Notes: generated by a model from the letters alone, not told the origin. 64,000 nt of DNA from VXNE01 sp965248075 (GCA_965248075.1 CBDFIL010000003.1:1798001-1862000); one strand, 5' to 3'; shown: positions 33,871-42,631, counted from the first letter of the stretch. Numbers and translations are program-made.

Positions 33871-34293
33871 ATGGCCATCAAGAGCATCTTTTCCGAAGTC
33901 GAGTCGGTCAAACAGGGAATCGAGAACCTGTCCATCGAGGATCTCAAGCGCGAACTCGCCGCCGGCGGCGACACCCTGCTGCTCGACATCCGCGAGATCC
34001 AGGAACGGGTGGACCTCGGGACCATTCCGGGCGCCAGACACGCGCCCCGCGGGATGCTCGAGTTCTGGGCCGATCCCGGCAGTCCCTACTACCGGGACTG
34101 GTTCCAGGAAGACCGCCGCACCGTGCTCTTCTGCGCCGCGGGCGGGCGCTCCGCCCTGGCGGTCAAGGCTTTGGCGGACATGGGCTTCACCGATGTCGCC
34201 CACGTCGAAGCGGGGTTCGCGGGCTGGAAGGAAGCGGGCGAGGACATCGAGGACACACGCGCCACCAGTCGGTGGGTACGGCGGGCGTCGTAG
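33871..34293 (+). CDS. Rhodanese-like sulfurtransferase
   Basis: This protein of 140 residues has one rhodanese domain: LLLDIREIQERVDLGTIPGA (CH2A-like), HAPRGMLEFW and the active loop TVLFCAAGGRSALAVKALAD, with catalytic Cys in CAAGGRS, followed by VEAGFAGWKEAG. It transfers sulfane sulfur to thiophilic acceptors. GGGGGG precedes the ATG. The TAG stop is formed by the first bases of a family 1 repeat. Confidence 0.9.
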   Translation: MAIKSIFSEVESVKQGIENLSIEDLKRELAAGGDTLLLDIREIQERVDLGTIPGARHAPRGMLEFWADPGSPYYRDWFQEDRRTVLFCAAGGRSALAVKALADMGFTDVAHVEAGFAGWKEAGEDIEDTRATSRWVRRAS

Positions 34294-34385
34294 GGGACGG
34301 GCTTGTCCCGTCCCAGCGGCTTGCACGACTCGGGGACGGGCGACCGCAAGGGTCGGGGACGGGCGACCACAAGGGTCGCCCCTAC
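34290..34385. repeat. Palindromic repeat, family 1, copy 3 (with a duplicated arm)
   Basis: Starts GTAGGGGACGGGCTTGTCCC and ends AAGGGTCGCCCCTAC. The right half contains two successive units of GGGGACGGGCGACC plus AAGGGTCG, so one arm is duplicated in tandem. The opening TAG is the rhodanese stop codon. Confidence 0.85.
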
Positions 34386-34597
34386 AAGCCGTGCCGAATC
34401 ACCCGCCAAAATCGGCGCAGCCTGTAGCGCCGTGCCGTGTCGAATCAGGGCCTGGCGGATGTGCTGGCGCGACGTGGAATCATCCTTGCAAACTCAAATC
34501 ATTGCTTTGAATTTGCAAGGTCCACGACTCCCCGGCCACCCGTCTTTTCGCCTATGATTCTTCACTTGCGCGCTTGATTGCACAGGGGGAGAACACC
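34386..34597. other. Intergenic region upstream of the amidohydrolase
   Basis: About 210 bases without a gene. An AT-richer stretch at about 34480-34570 contains the inverted pair CTTGCAAA / TTTGCAAG (34488-34520), possibly an operator for the amidohydrolase promoter. No further structure is convincing. Confidence 0.35.
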
Positions 34598-36259
34598 ATG
34601 GCCCACGATCTCGTCATCCGCGGCGGCAACGTCGTCGACGGAACCGGAGCACCGCCCTTCGAGGCGGATGTCGCGGTCGATGGAGATCGCATCGTCGAGA
34701 TCGGCAAGGTAACGGGCCAGGGCCGCGAGGAGATTCGCGCCGACGGTCTGGCGGTGTCGCCCGGCTTCGTCGACCTGCACACCCACCTCGATGCGCAGAT
34801 CGGCTGGGATCCACAGGTCACCTCCGTGTCCTGGCACGGGGTCACCACCGCGCTCCTCGGCAACTGCGGCGTCACGTTCGCACCCTGCAAGCCGTCCGAC
34901 CGGGAGTTCCTGGCCGGCATGATGGAGACGGTCGAGGACATACCGAAGAACGCGATCCTGCACGGCCTGCCCTGGAACTGGGAGTTCTACGGAAGCTATC
35001 TCGACGCGCTGGAGACGCTCGGCCCGTCCATCAACATCTGCGGCCTCGTCGGTCACTGCGCCATCCGCTTCTACGTGATGGGCGAACGCGCGGTCGAGGA
35101 GCCGGCCACGGCAGCCGAGATCCGGCAGATCGCCGAACTCGCCGGGCGCTCCGTGGCGGAAGGCGCCCTCGGCTTCTCGACGAATCGCCTGCCCGGCCAC
35201 GTGCTGCCGGACGGCAGGTCCATCCCCGGCACGTTCGCCCACCGCGACGAGTTGCGGGCCGTGGCCCGGGCCATCGGCGCGCAGGGCGGCATCATGCAGA
35301 CGGTGTCCGATTTTCGCGAGTTCGACGAGGAGATGGACCTCATCGCCGACGAAGCGCGCTCCGCCCGGGGCGCGCTGTTCAGTTCCGCCGTCGAACTCGG
35401 CCATGAGCGCATGAACGAGCGGGTCATGGCGATGCGGGCCGAAGGTCTCAACGTCACCTCCGTGACCGTGCCACGCAGCGGCGGCGGCGTGGGCGGCCTG
35501 TCCACGAACAACTTCTTCCGCGCCTTCGCGACACCTTCCTGGGAGGCGTTGCGCAACCGCGACCTCGACGGACGGCTCGCAGCCATTCGAGAACCGGCCA
35601 ACCGGCAACGACTCATCGACGAGGTCAAGGCACTCGGCGATGTGGTCGCCGAACATGCGCGACGCTGGTTCTACATGGGCAGCGAGGGGCGTCCGCGCTA
35701 CACGCAGGCCATCAGCGAGAGTCTGTATCATCTGGCGCACGCCGCTGGCGAACATCCGGTGGAAACGTTCCTCCGTATCACGGACGAAACGGACGGCCGG
35801 GCACTCTTCCACATGCGCGGCTTCAACGTGGACCTCGGCGCGCTCGAGCAACTGATCACGACGGAGTGGGCCATGCCCGGCCTCGGCGACGCCGGCGCAC
35901 ACGTCAGCCAGATGATCGACTCGGGGTGGGCCACCTTCATCCTGTCGCACTGGCATCGCGACACCGGTGTCTACACCCTCGAGGAGGCGGTACGCCGCAT
36001 GACCGCCGTGCCCGCCGGCGTGCTGGGTCTGGAAGACCGGGGCGTGCTCGCGGCCGGCAAGCGCGCAGACCTCAATGTGTTCGACGTCGAGGCGCTCGAA
36101 GAGCGGATGCCGACGATCGTGCATGACTTCCCGTTCGGCGCGCCGCGCTTCATCCAGCGCGCGGCGGGCTACAAGGCCACGGTCTGCAACGGCCAGGTCG
36201 TACTGCGCGACGACGAACTGACGGGGGTCTGCGCGGGACGGATATTGCGCAGCCACTGA
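34598..36259 (+). CDS. N-acyl-D-amino-acid deacylase-type amidohydrolase
   Basis: This protein of 553 residues belongs to the amidohydrolase superfamily. It begins DLVIRGGNVVDGTGAPPFEA, has the metal motif GFVDLHTHLDAQIGWDPQVT (HxH), then GVTTALLGNCGVTFAPCKP. The C-terminal part has PGLGDAGAHVSQMIDSGWAT (metal-ligand Asp) and LGLEDRGVLAAGKRADLNVF. Members remove acyl groups from D-amino acids or hydrolyse related cyclic amides. The ATG is preceded by GGGGGAG. It is monocistronic, with polB convergent on the other side. Confidence 0.9.
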   Translation: MAHDLVIRGGNVVDGTGAPPFEADVAVDGDRIVEIGKVTGQGREEIRADGLAVSPGFVDLHTHLDAQIGWDPQVTSVSWHGVTTALLGNCGVTFAPCKPSDREFLAGMMETVEDIPKNAILHGLPWNWEFYGSYLDALETLGPSINICGLVGHCAIRFYVMGERAVEEPATAAEIRQIAELAGRSVAEGALGFSTNRLPGHVLPDGRSIPGTFAHRDELRAVARAIGAQGGIMQTVSDFREFDEEMDLIADEARSARGALFSSAVELGHERMNERVMAMRAEGLNVTSVTVPRSGGGVGGLSTNNFFRAFATPSWEALRNRDLDGRLAAIREPANRQRLIDEVKALGDVVAEHARRWFYMGSEGRPRYTQAISESLYHLAHAAGEHPVETFLRITDETDGRALFHMRGFNVDLGALEQLITTEWAMPGLGDAGAHVSQMIDSGWATFILSHWHRDTGVYTLEEAVRRMTAVPAGVLGLEDRGVLAAGKRADLNVFDVEALEERMPTIVHDFPFGAPRFIQRAAGYKATVCNGQVVLRDDELTGVCAGRILRSH

Positions 36260-36334
36260 TGCCGGCCACGAGCGGGGGTGGCCGAGCGCCGCGCCCCGCT
36301 CACGCTCACCGGGCACCGCCGGGCGCGGTTCCGG

Positions 36335-38656
36335 TCAGAACAGCGTCAACTGCGTGTCGTCGCCAATGACGTTTTCGAACTCGAGCCCCAGGGTTTCCAG
36401 CACCGGCTCCGCGACCGGGCGCACCTGTTTCTCCACGTAGTGCTCACGGTCGAGTTGCGCCGTCCGGTTGTCGAGCGGTTCCGGCCCGGCCAGGGTGATC
36501 ACGTACGAGACGAGACGCCCCGGCGGCGTGCGGGACTTGCGTGCCGCCGCGACGTGCGGCGGCGTGTTGCGATCGTAGTCGGCCAGGCGCTTGCGTAGCC
36601 CCTTGCGGTAGACCAGGGCATCGTCCAGTTTTCCCGCGCGCACGGCGCGCACCACGCTCGCCAGGTAGTCGTCGACCGGCCGATTCCCAAAGAGCCGGGC
36701 ATACAGTTCACGCTGGACGATCTTCGCGAGTTCCGTCCAGTCCCTGCGCACGACCTCCATGCCCGTGAAGTCCACTTCCGCAGCGCCGGCGACGATTCCC
36801 GCATAGCGCTTGCGCGCGCCCGCCGCGCCGTGCCGCACCGAAGGCAGGAAGAGCCGGGTGTAGAGCTTCTCGAACTCGAGTTCCAGGCGGCTCTCGACGC
36901 GCCACTCGCGGCCGACATGGTCCGCGACCGCGGCATCGACCTCGGCCACCAGCACCTCGCCGAGCGCTTGGGCACGTTCCGGATCGGGCTCGCCGGAGCG
37001 CACGAAAAGACTGTCGGTGTCCCCGTACAGCACCTCGAACCCGCGTTCCTCGAACCACGCCTTGCACCACAGCAGGAAGTAACGCCCCTGGCCGGTGATC
37101 GCGTTCGCGATGGCCGTGTTGTGGAAGCGGCAGGCCGGGGTACCGAGCACCCCGTAGAACGAGTTCATGAGGATCTTGATGGCCTGCGATGCCACCGCGT
37201 CGTCCGCGCGTTTCGCCGCTTCCCGCGCGGCGGAGAGCCGGTCGAGCATGCGCGGCAGGATGGCTTCGTCGCGCCGGAACGCCGCGCCGCTCGACGTGCG
37301 GATCGTGTCGTCCCCGGGCTCGGGATCGGCGACGAAGCCGAGCGGGTCCATGTTGAACGTGCGCATCACGCTCGGATACAGGCTCTTGAAATCGAACACC
37401 CAGACGTTGTCGTGCAACCCCGTCACGGGTTCCAGGACATGCCCGCCGGCCTGCGCGGCCGAGACCCGGGAGTCGCTCGAACGCACCGACGGCGCCACGA
37501 TCTCGCGCTTGCAGAGTTCCGAGAGATAGACGAAGTCGAACGACGCGATGCTTGCCGAGACCCGATCCGGCGTCATCCCGGTCAGGCGGCTGCGGGCGAG
37601 CGCCAACGGGACCAGGTTCAGTTTCTCGACGATCTCAAGCGCGAGCCGCGAGTCGGTCCGGGCGTAACGGGCGAAGCCTTCGAGATCGTTCCGGTAGCGC
37701 GCGATGATCTCGCCGGCGCGGTCGCGCACGTCGCCTTCCACCGCCTTGCCCTCACCGAGCACCGACCTGGCCACGGCGTCGAGGGAGTACTCGTCCATCC
37801 GCACGAATGCGCCCCGCACGAGGTCCATCCCGTCGAGCACCACGCGTCCGGGAATGCTCGCCTGGCCGCTGCCGAAGTACCCCTGCGCTGCACGTACGCG
37901 CAGCGTCCCGGGTTCGCGCCCCAACTGGAACGGATGCTTGACGCGCGCGGCGATCCGGCCGAGTACGCTCAGGTCGAAGTCAATGACGTTCCAACCCGTC
38001 AGGACATCGGCGTCCGTCTCCGCCACGCGCCGGCAGAACGCTTCCAGGGCGGCATGTTCATCCGCCGCCGCAAAGGCCCGTTCCGGCATGGCCCGCCCCG
38101 TCCCGTCGACGATGTGGACTTCGTCGAGGCCACATCCATAGAGAGAAATAGCCAGCAGCCGCTGCGCCTTCGGGTCCGTCTCGATGTCGAACGAGAGGAC
38201 GCCGGGAGCGATGTCTACCTCCGCCGGGCCGACTTCGGGATCGTCGAAGACCCAGTCCACACCCTGGCCCGGGCGGGCGTCGCCGTTGATGGCTACCCCG
38301 CCCTTCACGTCGCGGTCGATGAGGTAGCGCACGGCGAAACGCACGTCCGCCTCGAAGGTATCGATGCCGTGGTCGTGCAGGCGGTCCCGCAGGGGCGGCG
38401 CGTCGGGCGGTGTGCGCACTTCGATGCTCGTCACCGGTTCTCCGGCGAAGGTCCGCCGCGGGGTCGGGCGCTGGCGCGTCGCGCCGCACTCCCGCGCCCC
38501 CATCGCATCCACCGTGCGCACATAGAAGCAGGGGGTCTGTCGCGCGTCGCGCACGAGGAAGGTCTCGCCACCTTCCAGCCGGCCATGCAGATGCACCACC
38601 GGTGCCGCGTCGCGGATGCGGTAGCTCGCCTGCATGACGAAACCGCGCGCTTTCAT
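36335..38656 (-). CDS. polB: DNA polymerase II (family B)
   Basis: This protein of 773 residues has the 3'-5' exonuclease motifs VLSFDIETDPKAQRL (Exo I), TGWNVIDFDLSVLG (Exo II) and YARTDSRLALEI (Exo III). The polymerase motifs follow: VFDFKSLYPSVMRTF (A), ILMNSFYGVLGTPACRF (B), VLYGDTDSLFVR (C). It ends DDTQLTLF, resembling the clamp-binding QLxLF tail of Pol II. It is an SOS-related repair and restart polymerase in gammaproteobacteria. I chose the ATG at 38656, since homologues begin just before GFVMQASYRI; an ATG at 38635 is also possible. No LexA box is clear upstream. Confidence 0.95.
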   Translation of the reverse strand: MKARGFVMQASYRIRDAAPVVHLHGRLEGGETFLVRDARQTPCFYVRTVDAMGARECGATRQRPTPRRTFAGEPVTSIEVRTPPDAPPLRDRLHDHGIDTFEADVRFAVRYLIDRDVKGGVAINGDARPGQGVDWVFDDPEVGPAEVDIAPGVLSFDIETDPKAQRLLAISLYGCGLDEVHIVDGTGRAMPERAFAAADEHAALEAFCRRVAETDADVLTGWNVIDFDLSVLGRIAARVKHPFQLGREPGTLRVRAAQGYFGSGQASIPGRVVLDGMDLVRGAFVRMDEYSLDAVARSVLGEGKAVEGDVRDRAGEIIARYRNDLEGFARYARTDSRLALEIVEKLNLVPLALARSRLTGMTPDRVSASIASFDFVYLSELCKREIVAPSVRSSDSRVSAAQAGGHVLEPVTGLHDNVWVFDFKSLYPSVMRTFNMDPLGFVADPEPGDDTIRTSSGAAFRRDEAILPRMLDRLSAAREAAKRADDAVASQAIKILMNSFYGVLGTPACRFHNTAIANAITGQGRYFLLWCKAWFEERGFEVLYGDTDSLFVRSGEPDPERAQALGEVLVAEVDAAVADHVGREWRVESRLELEFEKLYTRLFLPSVRHGAAGARKRYAGIVAGAAEVDFTGMEVVRRDWTELAKIVQRELYARLFGNRPVDDYLASVVRAVRAGKLDDALVYRKGLRKRLADYDRNTPPHVAAARKSRTPPGRLVSYVITLAGPEPLDNRTAQLDREHYVEKQVRPVAEPVLETLGLEFENVIGDDTQLTLF

Positions 38657-38793
38657 GGAGAGGATGTTAATCCGCGACGGGCGCCTTGTGGGGAGATCGG
38701 CGCCGCGGGGAACGGACAACGCCCACGCAAGCCGCTGTCACCGGACCGGCGCGCAGGCCGATGCCCGATCACATCACCCGCGCGTTGCCGATG

Positions 38794-39576
38794 TCAGCCC
38801 CACATGTTCGTGCCGCCACAGACCGTGAGGGCCTGGCCGGTCACGAAGGCACTGGCGTCCGAGGCGAGAAACACCACGACGCCCTTGAGATCCTCGGGTT
38901 CGCCGAGGCGCCGCAGCGGCGTGTTCGTCTCCGCGTTCGCCTTGGCTTCCGGGTTGTCCCACAGCGCCCGCGCGAAGTCCGTCTTGATGAGCCCCGGACA
39001 GATGGCATTCACGCGCACGCCGCTGGGGCCGTATTCCAGGGCCAGGTTGCGCACGAGCCCGATGTCGGCGAGCTTCGAGATGGCGTAGGTGCCGAGCATC
39101 TCGGAGGCGTTGAAGGCCCCCGTGGACGACGTGATCATCATGCTGCCGCGCCCCTTCTCGACCATGTCCGGCGCCACCATCTGGCAGAGCCAGTGGTTCG
39201 ACCGCACGTTGGAGTTCATGATCTTGTCGAACGCCGTGTCCGGGATCTTCGACATCGGCCCGTAGAACGGATTGATGCCGGCGTTGGCGACCAGGATGTC
39301 GATGGGACCGAGCCGGCTGCGTGTCTCGGCGACCAGGCTCTCGAGCTGCTCCTTGTAGCCGATGTTGCAGGCGATGGCGATGGCCCGCTCCGCGCCGCAC
39401 CTGGCGTTGATCTGCTGCACGGCTGCCTCGCACTGGTCGAGCTTGCGGCTCGACACCACGACCTTCGCCCCGTGTTCGGCAAGTCCCTCGGCCATGTAGA
39501 GGCCCATGCCCTTCGATGCGCCCGTCAACAGCGCCACGCGCCCCGTCAGGTCGAAGAGTGTCGTCTCAACGCCCAT
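38794..39576 (-). CDS. Short-chain dehydrogenase/reductase (SDR)
   Basis: This protein of 260 residues has TGASKGMGLYMAEGLAEHGA (NAD(P) site, TGxxxGxG), VANAGINP (NAG), a catalytic serine in MITSSTGAFN and YAISK (Tyr and Lys), then NAICPGLIKTDFARAL and the terminal FVTGQALTVCGGTNMWG. Classical SDR, likely a ketone or alcohol reductase of acyl-CoA or terpenoid metabolism; the substrate is unknown. An Arg after the first strand (SSRKLDQ) favours NADP(H). Confidence 0.92.
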   Translation of the reverse strand: MGVETTLFDLTGRVALLTGASKGMGLYMAEGLAEHGAKVVVSSRKLDQCEAAVQQINARCGAERAIAIACNIGYKEQLESLVAETRSRLGPIDILVANAGINPFYGPMSKIPDTAFDKIMNSNVRSNHWLCQMVAPDMVEKGRGSMMITSSTGAFNASEMLGTYAISKLADIGLVRNLALEYGPSGVRVNAICPGLIKTDFARALWDNPEAKANAETNTPLRRLGEPEDLKGVVVFLASDASAFVTGQALTVCGGTNMWG

Positions 39577-39642
39577 CGTTCACTCCGGTTACAGGGAAAC
39601 CGCGTAGATTACGGGAAGGCAGCGGGGGTAGGAAGCGCGAGT

Positions 39643-39726
39643 GTAGGGGACGGGCTTGTCCCGTCCCTTCCCGTCGCCACGGGCTTGCGCAGGCTCGAGA
39701 CGGGCGACCGCAAGGGTCGCCCCTAC
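39643..39726. repeat. Palindromic repeat, family 1, copy 4
   Basis: Starts GTAGGGGACGGGCTTGTCCC and ends GCAAGGGTCGCCCCTAC, with the same plan as 34290-34385 but a single right arm. Read on the minus strand its end supplies the TAG stop codon of the aldolase gene. Confidence 0.85.
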
Positions 39727-40430
39727 CCGCGCACCTTTTGCAGGCCGTTCTGGATTCCTTCGGTCGCCCAGTCGGTCCACGGCAGGGTGAAGAAACGGAA
39801 ACCCTTCTCCATCAGTTCGGCCGGAGAGATGCCGGGTGGGACGAAGAACATTCCCGGCGCGACGCCGACTTGCTTGCAGGCTGCCGCGATCCGGTCGAGT
39901 GCGGCATGGTACTTCGGGTTCGTGTAGTCGAGCGGGACATCGATATTGATGGACAGGTCCGACGGTCCGACCAGCAGCACGTCGATGCCGTCCACGCTCA
40001 GGATGTCCTCGATTCCGTCCAACGCCTGCTGGGTTTCGATCATCGGAATGATCAGAAGCTGTTCGTTGACCGCGTCCATGTACTCGCGGTAGCTCGAGAA
40101 CTCCCCCCACTCACCGCGCATGCCGGCGGAACTCCGCGCCCCGGCGAACGGGTATTTGCACCAGTTCACCATGTTGGCGGCTTCTTCCCGGGTGTTCACC
40201 ATCGGCACGACGATACCCTTGGCGCCGATGTCGAGCGCGTAGCAGATCTGATCGGGGCGCAGGTCGCCGACCCGGACGATCGGGCTTGCATCGGTACCGC
40301 GCGTGCCGCCGACGGCCCGTACCAGCCCCTTGATGTCGTTCGTCGAGTGCTGCGTGTCGAACAGCACGAAGTCGAAACCCGCGTTTGCCACGAAACGCAC
40401 GTCGCTGCTGGCGCCGGCGGTGGTCCCCAC
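39723..40430 (-). CDS. HpcH/HpaI-family aldolase
   Basis: The family pattern is clear: FDFVLFDTQHSTNDIKGLVR, IVPMVNTREEAANMVNWCKY, PFAGARSSAGMRGEW, LLIIPMIETQQALDGIEDIL (metal-binding Glu), VDVLLVGPSDLS-like GIDVLLVGPSDLSINI, and MFFVPPGISPAELMEKGFRF. Class II retro-aldol enzyme acting on 2-keto-3-deoxy acids or related compounds. The start is a problem: similarity continues upstream of the GTG at 40430 (HHIHRTKDKLKAGETVVGTT, to about 40478), but there is no ATG, GTG or TTG in frame there. Either the start codon was mutated or an unusual codon is used. The stop TAG is part of a family 1 repeat. Confidence 0.8.
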   Translation of the reverse strand: MGTTAGASSDVRFVANAGFDFVLFDTQHSTNDIKGLVRAVGGTRGTDASPIVRVGDLRPDQICYALDIGAKGIVVPMVNTREEAANMVNWCKYPFAGARSSAGMRGEWGEFSSYREYMDAVNEQLLIIPMIETQQALDGIEDILSVDGIDVLLVGPSDLSINIDVPLDYTNPKYHAALDRIAAACKQVGVAPGMFFVPPGISPAELMEKGFRFFTLPWTDWATEGIQNGLQKVRG

Positions 40431-40571
40431 GACCGTCTCTCCCGCCTTCAGCTTGTCCTTGGTGCGATGGATGTGATGAACCCCTCGAAAACGAGCGCCA
40501 AGCCTAAGTGTTGACGGGCGGAAGCGCCAGCGCGAAACGGCGCCTCGTTCGCGGGTTCCCTCCGCGCGGGC

Positions 40572-40638
40572 TAGCGCGACCTGGCGGTCGCGTTGGAAGT
40601 TTCGCTGGCGCGAAAACTTCTACGGGGCAAGCCCCTAG
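40572..40638. repeat. Palindromic repeat, family 2, copy B
   Basis: TAGCGCGACCTGGCGGTCGCG, followed by a GAAGTTTCGC / GCGAAAACTTC hairpin and GGGGCAAGCCCCTAG. It matches the layout and much of the sequence of 3869-3952. Here it lies between two divergent genes and not at a stop codon. Confidence 0.75.
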
Positions 40639-40661
40639 CCGTTCCTGGTCGGGTACCGCTC

Positions 40662-40705
40662 TTGACCGTATCGGCCTTCCACATTACCTTGATGTCATTG
40701 ACATC
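40662..40705 (+). promoter_or_regulatory. Promoter and operator of the CopG/RelE toxin-antitoxin pair
   Basis: TTGACC at 40662-40667 and TACCTT at 40685-40690 are 17 bases apart, a likely -35/-10 pair. Directly after it is the perfect palindrome GATGTCATTGACATC (40691-40705), a natural operator for a ribbon-helix-helix antitoxin dimer, 22 bases before the antitoxin ATG. Confidence 0.65.
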
Positions 40706-40726
40706 ACTTGAGTTCACCCGACGAAA

Positions 40727-40948
40727 ATGAGCCAGATCACGGCCCGCCTGCCCGATGCCGTCGTCGCAGCACTCGACGCCGCCGCGCAACGTCTCAATCG
40801 CAGCCGAGCCGCGGTCGTCCGCCAGGCGATCGAGCGCTATCTGGACGACTACGACGACCTGACGGTCGCCGTCGAGCGGCTTCAGGATCCGAACGACCCC
40901 GTCCTGGACTGGGATGAAGTCCGAAGTACGCTACTCCGTCAGGATTAA
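40727..40948 (+). CDS. Ribbon-helix-helix (CopG/Arc-type) antitoxin
   Basis: This protein of 73 residues has the RHH fold: QITARLPDAVVAALDAAAQR forms the strand and first helix, NRSRAAVVRQAIERYLDDY the second helix. The acidic C-terminal tail (ERLQDPNDPVLDWDEVRSTL) would wrap and neutralise the toxin. It precedes and overlaps the RelE-type toxin gene by 35 bases, the usual order. A perfect 15-bp palindrome upstream is the likely autoregulatory operator. Confidence 0.88.
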   Translation: MSQITARLPDAVVAALDAAAQRLNRSRAAVVRQAIERYLDDYDDLTVAVERLQDPNDPVLDWDEVRSTLLRQD

Positions 40949-41192
40949 GCGCAGTGCGGCTCGCGAACTCAAGCGGCTCCCCACAGCAGAGCGTTCGCGA
41001 GTCGTCGGAGCCATCGACACACTCGCGGACAACCCTTTCGCCGGCAGCTCGTTGAAGGGGACGCTGAGAGGAATCCGGCGACTGCGAAGCGGGAGCTACC
41101 GCATCCTGTACGAGTTGCAGGAGTCCACGTTGGTGGTTCTCGTAGTTCGTATCGCCCACCGACGCGAGGCCTATCGCCGCCCTATCGGATAG
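40914..41192 (+). CDS. RelE/ParE-family toxin
   Basis: This protein of 92 residues has the RelE/ParE fold: SVRIKRSAARELKRLPTAER (first helices), NPFAGSSLKGTLRGIRRLRS, then GSYRILYELQESTLVVLVVR and IAHRREAYR. The YRILYE strand and C-terminal HRRE.YR are typical of RelE-type mRNA interferases. It would cleave ribosome-bound mRNA unless held by the CopG-like partner. The ATG lies within the antitoxin gene, implying translational coupling. Confidence 0.9.
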   Translation: MKSEVRYSVRIKRSAARELKRLPTAERSRVVGAIDTLADNPFAGSSLKGTLRGIRRLRSGSYRILYELQESTLVVLVVRIAHRREAYRRPIG

Positions 41193-41231
41193 CGGACTGA
41201 CGCATCGGGCACCGTCGAGGTCACCCCCCAC

Positions 41232-42527
41232 TCAGCCGTCGATGCCAGGCACCGGAAAGCCTGCACAGGTGGCCTCGACCTCTTCCTTCACGCGCGCCAG
41301 CACCCTCGCGTCTTCGTGGTTTCGCAGGGCCTCCAGCATCCAGGCCGCCAACTGCTGCATCTCCGCCACGCCCATGCCGCGCGTGGTGGCGGCCGGCGTG
41401 CCGAGACGAATGCCGCTTGGCCGCAGCGGCGGGTTGGGATCGTCCGGGACGACCTGCTTGTTGCAGGTGATCGATACGGCATCGAGCGCCTCCTCGGCCA
41501 CGCGTCCATCCATGTCGAAGCTCTTGACGCAGTCGAGCACCATCATGTGGTTCTCGGTACCGCCCGTGACGAGGTCCGCGCCGCCCGCCATGAGTGCGTC
41601 CGCCAGGGCGCGCGCATTCACCAGGACCTGCGCCGCGTACTCCCGGAACTCGGGCGTCAAAGCCTTGCCGAGCGCGATGCCGACAGCCGCCACCTGATTC
41701 ATGTGCGGGCCGCCCTGCAGGCCCGGAAAGACGGATTGGTCGATCTTCCGGCGAAAGTCCTTCTTCGTCAGGATCATCCCGCCCCGTGGACCACGCAGGC
41801 TCTTGTGCGTCGTGGTCGTGACGAAGTCGAAGTCGTAGTCGCAGGGATTGGACATGGCCTTGCCGGCGATGAGCCCGCCGATGTGCGACACGTCCGCCAT
41901 CGTCATCGCGCCCACCTCGTCGGCGACCGACTTGAACTCGGCGTAGTCGTAATCGCGGGGATAGGAGGAATACCCGCACACGACCATCTTCGGGCGGTAG
42001 CGCCGCGCCATGTCGCGGAGTTCGTCGAAGTCGATCCGGCCCTGGTTGGCGGGATCGGACTTGTAGCGGATCCAGTTGAAGAGCTTGCCCATGTGCGACA
42101 CCGGCGCGCCGTGGGTCAGGTGTCCGCCGTGGGAGAGATCCATGCCGAGTACCGTGTCGCCAGGCTCGAGCATGCCGAGGTAGACCGCCGCGTTCATCGG
42201 CGCGCCGGAGAGCGGCTGGACGTTGACGTGCTCCGCACCGAAGAGCTGCCGCGCCCGGCTGCGCGCGGTGCGTTCGATGACATCCGTGTACTGCTGGCCA
42301 CCGTAGTAGCGGCGCCCCGGATAGCCTTCCGAGTACTTGTTCGTGAACACCGAACCGAGGGCGGCAAGCACTTCCGGATAGGTGTAGTTCTCGGACGGGA
42401 TCAGCTCGATGCCGGCACGCTGGCGCGCCTCCTCTCCAACGAGCGCGGCGTGAATCTCTGCATCGTTCTCCGCCAACAGGAGACGATTGCGGCGGCTCGA
42501 AGCCCCCCAATCCGTTGCTGACTGCAT
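41232..42527 (-). CDS. glyA: Serine hydroxymethyltransferase
   Basis: This protein of 431 residues is a fold-type I PLP enzyme. ELIPSENYTYPEVLAALGSV, TNKYSEGYPGRRYYGGQQYT, NVQPLSGAPMNAAVYLGMLE and FDFVTTTTHKSLRGPRGGMI are GlyA signatures; the PLP lysine is Lys242 in THKSLRGPRGG. It interconverts serine and glycine with tetrahydrofolate as one-carbon carrier. I chose the ATG at 42527. The full length is normal. It lies upstream of no obvious folate operon here; a PhyH gene precedes it on the same strand. Confidence 0.95.
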   Translation of the reverse strand: MQSATDWGASSRRNRLLLAENDAEIHAALVGEEARQRAGIELIPSENYTYPEVLAALGSVFTNKYSEGYPGRRYYGGQQYTDVIERTARSRARQLFGAEHVNVQPLSGAPMNAAVYLGMLEPGDTVLGMDLSHGGHLTHGAPVSHMGKLFNWIRYKSDPANQGRIDFDELRDMARRYRPKMVVCGYSSYPRDYDYAEFKSVADEVGAMTMADVSHIGGLIAGKAMSNPCDYDFDFVTTTTHKSLRGPRGGMILTKKDFRRKIDQSVFPGLQGGPHMNQVAAVGIALGKALTPEFREYAAQVLVNARALADALMAGGADLVTGGTENHMMVLDCVKSFDMDGRVAEEALDAVSITCNKQVVPDDPNPPLRPSGIRLGTPAATTRGMGVAEMQQLAAWMLEALRNHEDARVLARVKEEVEATCAGFPVPGIDG

Positions 42528-42631
42528 GATGGTTCCTCGACGTAGCACCCGCACGCGATGGCCCGGTCGCCGACGCCTGCTGTCGCGGGGAGGCGCACTG
42601 TAACGGTTTCGGAACGTGGGCGCAGCCGCCG

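Noticed and set aside
36260..36334. GC-rich inverted stretches between the amidohydrolase and polB as a bidirectional terminator
   Set aside because: Several overlapping short stems are possible, but none is clearly dominant and no T runs flank them.
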